Source: UBA7396 sp034676185
GTDB lineage: Bacteria > Patescibacteriota > Gracilibacteria > BD1-5 > UBA6164
Reading direction: 5' to 3'
Assembly: GCA_034676185.1 (NCBI GenBank)
Contig: JAUCCN010000005.1
Span: 5,255 to 69,254, forward strand
DNA: 64,000 nucleotides
In this document: piece after piece, positions 54,526-64,000 of the stretch
Layout: each line of letters begins with the position of its first letter
How positions within the stretch are numbered: position 1 is the first letter of the stretch
Notes under the pieces: generated by a model
Database searches by the model: none
Seen by the model: only the letters and a program-made list of their open reading frames with translations
Told to the model about the DNA's origin: nothing
Translations under genes and position numbers: made by a program

Positions 54526-56052
54526 TTATTTTTTATTTTCTAAATATTTTTCTAATTGAGTCATTTCTGCTTTTGCTAGTTCTCAAAACTCTCAGTCTCC
54601 ATTTAAATTTATGGTTCTTTTAAAATACATTAAAGCTAAATTGTATTTTTCCTGTTGTTCTTCTAAATATCATAAATTCAGAGTGATAAGAGGATTTTTC
54701 CCGTTTATAATGAGTCATATTTTTAAATATTCTGCTGCTTTTTCAAGATCTTTATTTTCTCTATAAATCCATCAAAGATATCAATAAAATATTTCATGTC
54801 AAACGACTCATTCAAATTTTTTTATTCCAGAATTTGCCCAAGAAATTGCATTTGAAGTTCTTCATTCTAAAATAGCATGATAAATTCAAAGAGAATAATC
54901 ATCAATAGTAGCATTTTTTTCTTCAATTAAGTATCAAAAAACATTAATCATAGATCTTTTATCTCATGAAAGGTAGTAATTGTATGCTAATTTTCTTTGT
55001 AAATCAATTCTTGGTTCAAATCAATTTTTCAGAGCAGAATTAAAATATAAATTACTCGTTAAATAATCTTTAAGACGGAAAGAAATATCTCCTAAAGTAT
55101 AGGTAATAGTTAAATCTTTTGGATCAAGAGAATAATAAGTTTCAAGTAATTTTTTAGAATTTTCTAATTTTCATAACTCATAATATCATTTTCCTGCAAT
55201 AAGAAGCATTGGTTTATAATCTTTCATCTCTTTTAGCATATTTTCAGCGAGAAGATTACTGATACTATATAATTTATCTTGGAAAAAAGCTCAAATAATA
55301 AGAGCATCTTTATAATAGAGATTTCCTATTTGAAAATTTTCATAATTTTGAATAGCTTTTTGAATATTTTTTAATTTTTCTCATTGTATATCAGAAAAAT
55401 TTTTAAAATAGGTATCATAATTTTTCTTACATTCATGAAAAGAAATGGTACAATTAATAGCATTAAGATAATAAAAAGTATCTTCTTTTGAAAGTCATAG
55501 ATTTCTTATCTCTTGGGAAATATCTTTTATTTCATCTGCAGATGTAAAATTGAGTTCATAGAGTAAACTTAATATATATATTTCTTTTTCACTCATTTGA
55601 AGAGAACCTAACACATCTTTAAAAGTATTACTTGCATTTTTAAATCTTTTTAAATCAAAATATACAAGTGCTAATTTTTTTATAATTTGTTCATCATTTG
55701 GGCTTTGTCTGAGTGCTTTTAAATATTCATTGAGGGCTAATATTGGTTGGTGGGAATTTGCATAATTATCTCATCTAGCAATGGTTCCTTTGAGGGAAAA
55801 TCTTTTTCTTAAAATTTCCATTCTTTCATCTTTTGCTTCAGAAATACCTCAAGAGTGTTCTTCTGGAATAATTATTTCGTCATCATTATAAATATCGAGT
55901 GGAATATTGAGTAATTCGTTTGCTATCACTTTTGAGTCTGTTTTTGGAGTTTTTATTTCTGGAATGACGGGATTTATCAGGAAAGTATATGCAAAATATC
56001 ATCATCATAATAGAGTGAAACTTATAAGAAGTATTCATATTTTTTTTATCAT
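54526..56052 (-). CDS. Membrane-anchored TPR protein
   Basis: This 508-residue protein has an N-terminal membrane helix with a run of three TGA glycines (LLGGGYFAYTF) and then a chain of about ten TPR-like repeats, for example HQPILALNEYLKALRQSPND, RFKNASNTFKDVLG, DLEKAAEYLKIGLIINGKN and KYNLALMYFKRTINLNG. It resembles the TPR lipoprotein at 36789 but has no lipobox. A scaffold role at the outer face of the membrane is likely. Confidence 0.8.
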
Positions 56053-56120
56053 AAATATAGGTTTTACTTTTTAAATTTTTTTTATACTATAAGTGAAATT
56101 TATTTTTTTTCAATCAAGAA

Positions 56121-57614
56121 ATGCTTAAAAAAATCGCCTCAAATACGATAACACAAATACTTTCTAAGTTTATAACAGCATTTATATCTATATTTTTAAT
56201 TGGAGTTTTGACAAAATACCTCTCAACTGAAATGTATTGACAATATAATAAAATCTATAATTATTTATGATTTTTTGCTTTTTTTGCTGATTTAGGACTC
56301 TATACTATTTCTATTCGTGAGATTTCAAAAGAGAGAGAAAATGCTTCAAAAATTATTGGAAATGTTATGACTCTGAGGCTTATTTTAGGAATTATAATTA
56401 TTTTTTTATCTCTTCTGATTGCTTTTTTTCTTCCATGATATAATTCAGAAATGATGCTTATATCTATTTTTATAGTATCTATTTTTACTATTTTTAGTTT
56501 GCTTAATTCTTCAGTTTTATCTCTGATGCAAGCTTTTATGAAAATAGAATTTTCTCTATTTTCTGTGGTGTTTGGGAAAAGTATCAATTTTTTGTGTATT
56601 TTAGGGGTAGTTTTTCTCTTATTTCCAAAAGAACAAACACAAAATTTTAATACAGCATTTTTGTATATTTTATGAGCTTGACTTATTGGAGTTATCATAA
56701 ATTATTTTTTAAATCTTTATTATGCAAATAAAATAGCAAAAGTCACTTTTTTATTTGATTTTGATTATATAAAATATTTATTTAAAACTTCACTTCCGTA
56801 TGGAATTGCTTTATTTTTAAGTGTGGTATATTTTAAAATTGATATTATATTTTTATCTCTTTTAGAGCCACCTAGAGAAGCTGATATTTCTATTGCACTC
56901 TATAGTTTACCAATGAAAATAATTGAAGTTTTGATGGTTATTTGAGGTTTTTTTCTCAATAGTATTTTACCAAGTTTATCAACTTATTTTAAGGAAAAAA
57001 ACTTTGTTTGAATAACATCTTTACTTCAAAATAGTTTTCGTTTTTTATTTTCATTTTCTGTATTTATTATAGTGTGTGGTTTTATTTTTGGAGAACATAT
57101 TTTAAGTGTTATTTCGACACCAGATTATCTCAATCATAATGTATACGAGTATACTTCACTTGATGTCTTGATGGTTGTTTTACTTGTTTTATGATTTTAT
57201 TTTATTTCATCATTATTTAATTATATTTTTATTGCCTCTAAAAATGAAGGAATTTTACTCAAAATAAATATTTTTATTACTCTATTTAATATTATTGGGA
57301 ATATTATTTTTATTCCAAAATATAGCTTTATGTGAGCAGCTTATGTCACTCTTGCAAGCCAAATATTATTATTTATTTTATGATGGTATTTCTCAAGGAA
57401 TATTTCACATTTTAGATTTGATATAAAATATATTATAGGAAATCTTTTGATAGGAGTTATTATTTTTATGGTATGAAGTTGGGCAGTAGCATTTTTTCAT
57501 TTGTGATTTTTTCTGGAAATGTTTTTGTTTTGAGGAATATTATTTTTCTTTTATTTCATTTTTTGTTTATTGCTTAATAAAGAAGTTATAAAAAAAGTAT
57601 TAAGTAAGTCTTAA
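56121..57614 (+). CDS. Polysaccharide flippase (Wzx/MOP superfamily)
   Basis: This 497-residue protein has about 13 membrane helices. The N-terminal part reads NTITQILSKFITAFISIFLI then TEMYGQYNKIYNY, the usual MOP/Wzx start. A helix pair with LRLILGIIIIFLSLLIAFFLP and later repeats follow the two-fold pattern. It probably flips lipid-linked sugars across the membrane for surface glycan, a role that fits galU. It converges with the prepilin gene and overlaps it by four bases. Confidence 0.8.
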
Positions 57615-57621
57615 TACTTTT
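57590..57621. terminator. Bidirectional stem-loop
   Basis: AAAAGTATTAAG pairs with CTTAATACTTTT over the overlapping ends of two convergent genes. Confidence 0.7.
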
Positions 57622-58177
57622 CCATAAGTCAGGTAGTAGAGTTGATTTTTATCGTTTTTTCAAATCATTTATATTCAGTGGTAATTTCTAATATTCTTGC
57701 TGAATCTGAACTTGTACATCCACTTAATGTGAGAGTATTTCCTTTAAATATTATATCTACATTATTTTGATGATTTCAAGAGGTATTTTTTTCTAAAGTT
57801 TTACAAGTCAGTTCTTTAATTTGTGAATTTTGATTTATAAAATCAACATGAAAATCATTTACAGTATAAGAAGTTACACCACTTAAATACATTGCATTTA
57901 TACTTCCTGTGTTACTTCCAATTTTTTCTTTTGAAATACTTACTCTCCATTCTTCTGGATAGGTAAGGAGTTCTCATGTTCCCACTCATTTTCAAAGAAG
58001 GGTATTATTTCTGATTGATTCAATACTAGTAAAAACATTATTTGCAAACATTTCTGAGTTTTGTTTGTCTATTTGAGGATTAAAATTTATTCTGCTTGCT
58101 CATACAGCAAGGATTCAAATAATAGCAATTACTATTAAAACTTCCATAAGAGTAAATCATTGTGTATTTTTTTTCAT
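57611..58177 (-). CDS. Type IV prepilin-like protein
   Basis: This 188-residue protein has the prepilin leader and helix: KKNTQGFTLMEVLIVIAII, with cleavage after the TGA-encoded Gly and Glu5 of the mature form. The rest is a beta domain with a Cys pair (LTCKTLEKN and LSGCTSSD) that may form the usual disulphide loop. It would be exported by the PilB machine encoded at 9042. The cleavage enzyme PilD is not in this window. Confidence 0.88.
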
Positions 58178-58293
58178 AAAAATATTTGCAAATAAATAAT
58201 TTATATGGTATACTCAAAGAGTAATTTACATTATTCTAAAAAAATTACGATATTTTACAAGTTTATTTTTATTTATTTAATATTATTTTTAGT

Positions 58294-58935
58294 ATGAAAA
58301 CAAAAAAAATTTTAGCTAGTTTATTAGCAATCGCTTTCTCTACTTTATGAGTACAAGCAAATGAATGAACTTTTTCTTTAACAGAAGTAAAAGTTACAAA
58401 TCAAAATACTATTAATCTTTCGTTTAATAAAGATGTATTAGAAGATGTTTCATTTTTTGAATTTTTATTAACTCCAAAATCTGATGATACGAAAGAAGTT
58501 GGATTATCTGATATTAAGCTTATCGGAACAAATGTTTTAGAAGCTCATACTGCAGAACCATTAACAGCAAATGAAGAATATAATTTAGTAGTTGTATTTG
58601 CTTCTGATAAAGAAGGAAATGTTATTGAAAATGGAGTTGATTGAATTGCAGCATTTACTGCTCCAGCATCTTTTGCTTCAGGAAATGAAGTATCATCAGA
58701 ATTAAATGCTGCGCCAATGGAATCAAGTGTAACTCCTCAAAATGAAGTACCACAAGATAATTCTCAAAATAATGTAGATATGTCAGTACAAGCAGATACA
58801 ACAACAGTGGTATCTACTGAAACAGCTGCTGCAACTGCTGATGCTTTACCACAAACTGGACCAAAAGAAATGTTATTTGTAGTAATCGCATTACTATTAG
58901 GGTTAGGATTAACTTACGTAAGAAGAAAAGTATAG
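58294..58935 (+). CDS. Secreted protein with LPXTG-like wall anchor
   Basis: This 213-residue protein has a signal peptide (MKTKKILASLLAIAFSTLGV), a Big/fibronectin-like domain (residues about 25-125), a Ser/Thr/Gln-rich linker, and a C-terminal LPQTGPKEM followed by a hydrophobic helix and RRK. This is the standard sorting signal for sortase-dependent anchoring to the cell wall. No sortase gene lies in this window. A terminator follows. Confidence 0.85.
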
Positions 58936-58946
58936 TTTCACAGTAA

Positions 58947-58988
58947 AATATAAAAAAAGAATTGTTAGAACAATTCTTTTTTTATATT
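58947..58988. terminator. Bidirectional terminator
   Basis: AATATAAAAAAAGAATTGTT pairs with AACAATTCTTTTTTATATT. Confidence 0.8.
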
Positions 58989-59482
58989 TCTATTCTTTTT
59001 TCAACTCAAACAAAAATTCAAATTAAGGTAAAATTTTTAAATATGACAAGTTTATTGAGAAGGATAATAACTTTTTTATATATATCAACTTTTTTTCCTA
59101 TTTCATAACTATTATCTAAAAACAAATCTCTAATGAGTAAAAATTTTTCATCTTTTTGTATTTTTGGATGCTTAATAGCTACTTTAAAAATAAAATTTAA
59201 TTCGTGATGTATGAGTGTTTCATTTTGAATTCTTTGTAAAAAACTTTCATTATAATTACTAAACTCTATTTTTCTTAAATGAATAATTTCTTCAAATACT
59301 TCTTCATGTTTACTCATATATTTTTTAGTAATTTCAAATAAAGAAGGAACTAAATGAGTTCTTTTTTCAAAGAGTAAGATGATTTGTTTTTCTAATCTTT
59401 TTAATTTCTTATCAAAAGATGTTAAAAAAAGGTTAAAAATCACAAAGATAGTGAAAATAATTATTCATATAATAATCCACAT
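58982..59482 (-). CDS. LemA-family protein
   Basis: From ATG 59482 the protein has 166 residues: one N-terminal membrane helix (MWIIIGIIIFTIFVIFNLF), then the LemA core with LEKQIILLFEKRTHLVPSLF, a divergent version of the family's RRHDLIPNLVE motif, and FEEIIHLRKIEFSN. An upstream TGA glycine in the membrane helix means this start would be missed under the standard code. LemA proteins are membrane proteins of unclear role, often near zinc metalloproteases. Confidence 0.8.
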
Positions 59483-59577
59483 TTTACAAAGATATTAGAA
59501 AATATTTTTCTAAATTTATACTAAAAATTTGCTAAAAATCAAATATTAAAAATAATTTGATTTTTATAAAATAAATA

Positions 59578-59618
59578 TTAAGCTTTCGAAGCTATAAAAA
59601 ATATAGCTTTAATTTTTT
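59578..59618 (+). promoter_or_regulatory. Overlapping hairpins just before the nitroreductase gene
   Basis: AGCTT/AAGCT (59582-59594) and AAGCTATA/TATAGCTT with a following T tract (59589-59618) share bases, so only one can form. The ATG follows at 59631. The second hairpin looks like a terminator. Confidence 0.4.
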
Positions 59619-59630
59619 AATTTTAGAAAT

Positions 59631-60260
59631 ATGAATTTATTAGAGAGTTTAGAATGGAGATATGCGACGAAAGTTTTTGATAAAAATAAAAAAGTTTCTG
59701 ATACTGATTTAGATGATATTATTGAAGCATTTAGATTAGCTCCTTCATCATTTGGATTACAACCTTGGAAATTAGTAGTTGTAACAGATGAAAATACAAG
59801 AAAAGAACTTCTTCCAAATTCTTGGAATCAACAACAAATCGTTGATGCTTCACATTTACTTGTTTTAACAAGAGTTGAAAATGCATGAGAAGCTTTAGTT
59901 GAAGATTATTTAAATAATATGACTCAAACAACTGGAGCAACAAGAGAAAATCTAAAATGATATGAAGATATGATGAAATGATTTTTAAATGGGCTTTCTT
60001 TAGATCAAAAAAATGCTTGGGCTGATAGACAAGTTATGATTGCAAGCGGAGTTATGATGTCTTTATTAGCAGAAAAAGAAATCGATGCTTGTCCAATTGA
60101 ATGATTTGATAGAGAAAAATATAATGAAATTTTATGATTAAATGAGAAATGACTATCATCAGTTCTTGTTTTACCAATTGGTTATAGAGATGAATCAGAT
60201 AAATATAGTTCAAGACCAAAAATAAGATTTCAAAAAGAAGATATCTTGATTAATATATAG
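59631..60260 (+). CDS. Nitroreductase-family oxidoreductase
   Basis: This 209-residue protein has the FMN-binding start LLESLEWRYATKVFDKNKK, with the RYATK motif, then RLAPSSFGLQPWKLVVVTD, the flavin and substrate contact loop. ASGVMMSLLAEKEIDACPIEGF and LPIGYRDESDKYSS complete the NfsB/NfnB pattern. It likely reduces quinones or nitro compounds with NAD(P)H. It stands at the start of a redox group (sod, gpx, trxB). Confidence 0.9.
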
Positions 60261-60298
60261 AAAATATTTTTATAAACAAATTCCTGATATATTTAAAA

Positions 60299-60325
60299 TA
60301 CTATAATATTTATAGTATTTTATTT
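60299..60325 (+). terminator. Terminator after the nitroreductase
   Basis: AATACTATAA pairs with TTATAGTATT, followed by TTATTTT. Confidence 0.65.
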
Positions 60326-60354
60326 TGACTTTTAAAAAAATAATATTAAAATAA

Positions 60355-60390
60355 CAACACTATATAAATTATAGTGTTTATTTTTTTAAA
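60355..60390 (+). promoter_or_regulatory. Terminator-like hairpin in the gdh leader
   Basis: ACACTATA/TATAGTGT and a following T tract lie between a promoter-like TTGACT...TTAAAAT (60326-60355) and the gdh ATG at 60401. Confidence 0.4.
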
Positions 60391-60400
60391 AACAAATATT

Positions 60401-61663
60401 ATGGCAATACAAAATAGTGAAAATGCATTAGAAAATGCAAGAAAACAAATGAAACAAGCATTTGATTTAAATACAGATTTTCAAAACGATGAAAATAAAT
60501 TTCAAATTATTTCGTATCCTAAAAGAGTAATTGAAGTGAGTATCCCAGTAAAAATGGATGATGGAAGTGTACAAGTATTTACCTGATATAGAAGTCAACA
60601 TAATGATTCAAGAGGAGCGTTTAAATGAGGAATTCGCTTTCATCCCGATGTAAATTTGGATGAAGTAAAAGCACTTTCTATTTGGATGAGTATGAAAACA
60701 GCAGTAGTTGATATTCCGCTTGGTTGAGGAAAATGATGAATTATTGTAAATCCAAAAACTCTTTCTGCATGAGAATTAGAAAGACTTTCAAGAGGATATG
60801 TGAGAGAATTATATAAATATATTGGCCCTGAAACTGATGTTCCAGCTCCAGATGTAAATACAAATCCACAAATTATGGCTTGGATGATGGATGAATATTC
60901 TCGTTTAGTTGGAGTATATTCACCAGGAAGTTTTACAGGAAAACCACTTACTTCAGGATGAAGTCTTGGAAGAAATAAAGCTACAGCTCAAGGTTGAGTG
61001 TATGTATTACAAAAAATCTTAGAACTTGAAAAAATTGAATTAAAAGGAAAGAAAGTTATTATTCAATGAGCAGGAAATGTAGGACTTACTATGACAAGAT
61101 TACTGAGTAATATTTGAGCAATTATTATTTGAGTAGCAGATAGTTCAGGATGAATTTATAATGAAAATGGAATTGATTTAGATGAAGTAGAAAAATTGAA
61201 AAAAGAAAAAAGAGCAGTAACAGACTACGTAGATGCTAAAAAAGTTTCTTCAACTGAAATTTTAGAACTTCAAGCTGATATTCTCATTCCTGCGGCACTT
61301 GAAAATCAAATTACAAAAGTAAATGCTTGAAATATTAAGGCAAAAATTATTCTCGAATTAGCAAATGGACCGGTTACAAAAGAAGCTGATGAAATACTTT
61401 TTGCAAATGGAGTTATGGTAATTCCAGATATTGTAGCAAATGCTTGAGGAGTAATGGTGAGTTACTTTGAACAAGTACAAAATAATATGAATTATTATTG
61501 GTCAGCAGAAGAAGTAGAGGAAAAATTAAAAGCAAAAATGACTCTCGCAGCGAGTCAAGTACATGCAATGACAAAAAAATATAATACATTTTTTAGATCA
61601 GGAGCTTATATGATTGCTATGAAAAGAATTTTTGATGCGATGCATGATAGAGGAGAAATATAA
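60401..61663 (+). CDS. gdhA: Glutamate dehydrogenase
   Basis: This 420-residue protein has the substrate motif GGGKGGI (Lys active site near 110), RSQHNDSRGAFKGGIRFHP, PAPDVNTNPQIMAWMMDE (catalytic Asp), and the NAD(P) fold QGAGNVG near 222. The C-terminal GEI end is normal. It interconverts glutamate and 2-oxoglutarate plus ammonia. The start is ATG 60401 (MAIQNSEN); an upstream in-frame ATG at 60374 lies in the leader hairpin and is less likely. Confidence 0.95.
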
Positions 61664-61693
61664 AAAATATTTTTGAAAAATGTAAAAAATAAC

Positions 61694-61712
61694 TATAATG
61701 AGAACCATTATT
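61694..61712 (+). promoter_or_regulatory. Fur-box-like operator at the sod promoter
   Basis: TATAATGAGAACCATTATT matches the Fur consensus GATAATGATAATCATTATC at 15 of 19 positions. It overlaps the -10 region TATAAT. Confidence 0.55.
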
Positions 61713-61731
61713 ATTTAAATAACAAAAAAAT

Positions 61732-62313
61732 ATGAAACATGAATTACCACAATTACCATATGAATTAACAGCTTTAGAGCCATATATTTCAAAAGAAACT
61801 TTGGAATATCACTATGGAAAACACCATAAAACGTATGTTGATAATTTGAATAATTTAATTATTGGAACTGAATATGAAGATTTATCTTTAGAAGATATTG
61901 TAAAAAAATCACTTTCAGGACCAATATTTAATAATTCTGCTCAGATTTGGAATCATACATTTTACTTTTTTGGATTTTCTCCAACGAGTACTGGAACTCC
62001 AGAAGCAAAAACTTTAGAACTTATTGAAAGAGATTTTGGAAGTTTTGAAAAATTTAGAGAAGAATTTACAAAATCTGCTTTATGAAATTTTGGTTCTGGT
62101 TGGACTTGGCTTGCTGTAAATGAGGCTGGAAAATTAGAAATTATAAATACATCAAATGCAGGAAGTGTTGTAACGATGGAATGAAAAAAAGCACTTTTAA
62201 CTTGTGATGTTTGGGAACATGCATATTACATCGATACCAGAAATGCAAGACCAAAATATTTAGAAAATTTCTGGCAAATTATTGATTGGAAAAGAGTAGA
62301 AAGTTTAATATAA
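61732..62313 (+). CDS. sodB: Iron superoxide dismutase
   Basis: This 193-residue protein has the metal ligands His27 (YHYGKHH), His75 (IWNHTFYF), Asp159 and His163 (CDVWEHAYYID). Gln71 in NNSAQIWNHT and the stretch NFGSGWTWLAV are of the Fe type. It turns superoxide into oxygen and hydrogen peroxide. The Fur-like operator overlaps its -10 region. It has normal length and probably forms the usual dimer. Confidence 0.95.
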
Positions 62314-62317
62314 AAAT

Positions 62318-62348
62318 AAAAACTCTCAGATATATCTGAGAGTTTTTT
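62318..62348 (+). terminator. Terminator after sodB
   Basis: AAAACTCTCAGATA pairs with TATCTGAGAGTTTT, followed by T residues. Confidence 0.85.
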
Positions 62349-62352
62349 AGAA

Positions 62353-62392
<40 letters not shown>

Positions 62393-62420
62393 TTGCTAAA
62401 ATGAGAATTATTCTTATAAT
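62393..62420 (+). promoter_or_regulatory. Promoter of gpx
   Basis: TTGCTA (62393-62398) and TATAAT (62415-62420) are 16 bases apart. Confidence 0.55.
62402..62416 (+). promoter_or_regulatory. PerR-box-like palindrome in the gpx promoter
   Basis: TGAGAATTATTCTTA matches the PerR consensus TTAGAATTATTCTAA at 13 of 15 positions. It lies in the spacer and overlaps the -10 box by two bases. Confidence 0.55.
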
Positions 62421-62451
62421 GAAACTATATTTTATATAGTAAATAAAAAAT

Positions 62452-62934
62452 ATGACTCAATTTTATAAATTGAATGCAAAAACTATTTCTGGAAAAGAAA
62501 TAAGTATGAAAGAGTATGAATGAAAAGTAGTAATAGTAGTAAATACTGCAAGTAAATGTGGACTTACTCCACAATATGAATGATTAGAAAATCTTTATAA
62601 AAAATATAAAGATAATGGTTTAGTAATTTTAGGTTTTCCTTGCAATCAATTTTGAAATCAAGAACCATGAGATGAAAAATCTATTTCAGAATGATGTTTG
62701 ATAAATTATTGAGTAACATTTCCAATGTTTGCAAAAATAGAAGTAAATGGAAAAAATACACATCCTATCTTTGTCTATTTAAAGAAAGAACTTTCTGGAA
62801 TTTTAGGATGATGAATAAAATGGAATTTTACAAAATTTCTTCTTGATAAAAAGGGAAATCCTATAAAAAGATTTGCTCCAACTACAAAACCAGAAGAGAT
62901 GGAAGAAATTATTTTGGAATATTTAAAAAAATAA
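62452..62934 (+). CDS. Glutathione-peroxidase-family thiol peroxidase
   Basis: This 160-residue protein has the peroxidatic Cys36 in NTASKCGLTPQY, FPCNQFGNQEPG with the conserved Gln, and IKWNFTKFLLD with the conserved Trp and Asn. It lacks selenocysteine. In bacteria such proteins usually take electrons from thioredoxin. The thioredoxin reductase gene lies 36 bases downstream, which supports this. The PerR-like box sits in its promoter. Confidence 0.93.
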
Positions 62935-62970
62935 ATATATTGCTTAACACTTAACTTTTTAAAAATATTT

Positions 62971-63879
62971 ATGACAACACACGATTTAATAATTATTGGA
63001 GCAGGATCAGCTTGATATCCAGCTGGAATGTATGCTTCAAGATACAAAATTAAAAATATAATTATCTGAGCTCAACCTGGAGGTGCACTTGCTACTTCTC
63101 ATAAAGTAGAAAATTGGCCAGGAGTTATTTCAGCACCAGGAAAAGAAATTATGGATAATTTTAAAGCCCATGCAGAGGAATTTGGTTCAGAAATCTTAAA
63201 TGAAATGGTGACAGATTTAGAAAAAAATGGGGATATTTTCAATATCAAAACAAGTTCAGGAAAAGAATTTTCTTCAAAATATGTAATTATTGCTACTGGA
63301 AATTCTCATAAACATCTTTGAGTAAAAGGGGAAAATGATTTCCTTTGAAAATGAGTTTCATATTGTGCAACTTGTGATGGAAATTTCTTTAAAAATATGA
63401 CTGTTGTAGTTGCTGGTTGATGAAATACAGCTCTTACAGAAGCAATTTATCTTTCAGATATTTGTAAAAAAGTATATTTAGTACACAGAAGAGATACATT
63501 TAGAGCAGAAACTACTTGGGTAGAACAAGCGAAAAAAAGAGAAAATATTGAATTTGTATTAAATGAAGAAATTGATGAAATTGCAGGAGGATTTTTTATG
63601 GAAAAAGTGGTTTTAAAATCAGGAAGAGAACTACCAGCAGAAGGAATATTTGTTGCGGTTGGAACGAACCCAAATGTTTGAGTGGTTGAAAAACTTTCTC
63701 CTGAAAAAGATGCTGAGTGATGTTTAATTGTTGATAAAAGACAACAAACTTCAGTTGCATGATTATATGCTGCTTGAGATGTGACTACAAATTCAAATAA
63801 ATTTAAACAAACAATTATGAGTGCTGCCGAATGATGTTTAGCTGCAAATTCAGTTCATGAAGATCTTATTAGATGATAA
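62971..63879 (+). CDS. trxB: Thioredoxin reductase
   Basis: This 302-residue protein has the FAD motif GAGSAGYPAG (about 10-19), the redox-active CATCDG (Cys132 and Cys135), the NAD(P) motif VAGGGNTALTEA, and GLYAAGDVTT near the end. It reduces thioredoxin with NADPH. Many of the conserved glycines are TGA, including the last residue before TAA. It completes the sod-gpx-trxB oxidative stress group. Confidence 0.95.
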
Positions 63880-63907
63880 AAAAATCAGTGCTTAGCACTG
63901 ATTTTTT
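63878..63907 (+). terminator. Terminator after trxB
   Basis: AAAATCAGTGC pairs with GCACTGATTTT around TTA, followed by T residues. Confidence 0.85.
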
Positions 63908-63936
63908 AATGTATGGCTTCTTCTATATCAAAAAAA

Positions 63937-63964
63937 TTGACATCAATATGAAATGTGTTAAACT
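63937..63964 (+). promoter_or_regulatory. Promoter at the window end
   Basis: TTGACA (63937-63942) and TAAACT (63959-63964) are 16 bases apart. The window ends with ATG (63998-64000), possibly the next start. Confidence 0.35.
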
Positions 63965-64000
63965 ACCTATGTTATTTTATATATTTATTTTTTACTAATG

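Overview
The window comes from a bacterium that reads UGA as glycine (genetic code 25), which points to the Absconditabacteria (SR1) or Gracilibacteria (BD1-5). Nearly every gene carries in-frame TGA where a conserved glycine is expected: the RNase III signature ERLEFLGDAVL, the TldD zinc motif HEAVGHGLE, the FtsW motif SYGGSS and the RecJ motif FGDYDVDG. Genes stop only at TAA or TAG. The DNA is very AT-rich, genes are short and close together, and most native starts lack a Shine-Dalgarno sequence. I cannot tell the two phyla apart from this window alone.

Layout. 1-2.5 kb: a partial membrane protein, engB and the remains of an AstE/aspartoacylase-like gene. 2.5-5.8 kb: two large glutamine-rich, partly coiled-coil proteins of unknown role. 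5.8-11.5 kb: a membrane protein, tRNA-Gln, rplU, a LysM-CHAP hydrolase, a secreted protein, a PilB-type ATPase with a pilin-like neighbour, and a macro-domain-like protein. 11.6-15.6 kb: an accessory island ending at tRNA-Arg, with an HsdM-like protein lacking its catalytic motif and carrying a membrane anchor, a compact structured RNA, a toxin-antitoxin-like pair and a broken RhuM gene. 15.7-26.7 kb: recJ, a membrane-anchored DinD-like protein, galU, a CtpA protease, a transglutaminase, a SpoU methyltransferase and an SLH-PKD surface protein. 26.7-33.1 kb: a TetR-HlyD-RND efflux operon interrupted by two small foreign-looking genes. 33.2-45.1 kb: a dioxygenase, an AI-2E-type permease, der, a TPR lipoprotein, a secreted protein, mltG and tldE/tldD. 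45.2-54.4 kb: a two-component system, rpmF, nusB, rnc, yggT, ftsW and an M23-SLH protein. 54.5-63.9 kb: a TPR protein, a flippase, a prepilin, an LPXTG-like protein, LemA, and a redox group of nitroreductase, glutamate dehydrogenase, Fe-SOD, glutathione peroxidase and thioredoxin reductase.

The genes fit a small cell with a Gram-positive-like envelope: MltG, FtsW, M23 and CHAP hydrolases, SLH anchors, type IV pilus parts, and an RND pump with no outer-membrane channel gene nearby. The sod and gpx promoters carry Fur/PerR-like palindromes. The most unusual items are a ~150-nt RNA with mutually exclusive folds (14.06-14.21 kb), three minigenes with strong Shine-Dalgarno sequences and foreign codon use (two of them apparently ending at TGA), and the degenerate HsdM-like protein.
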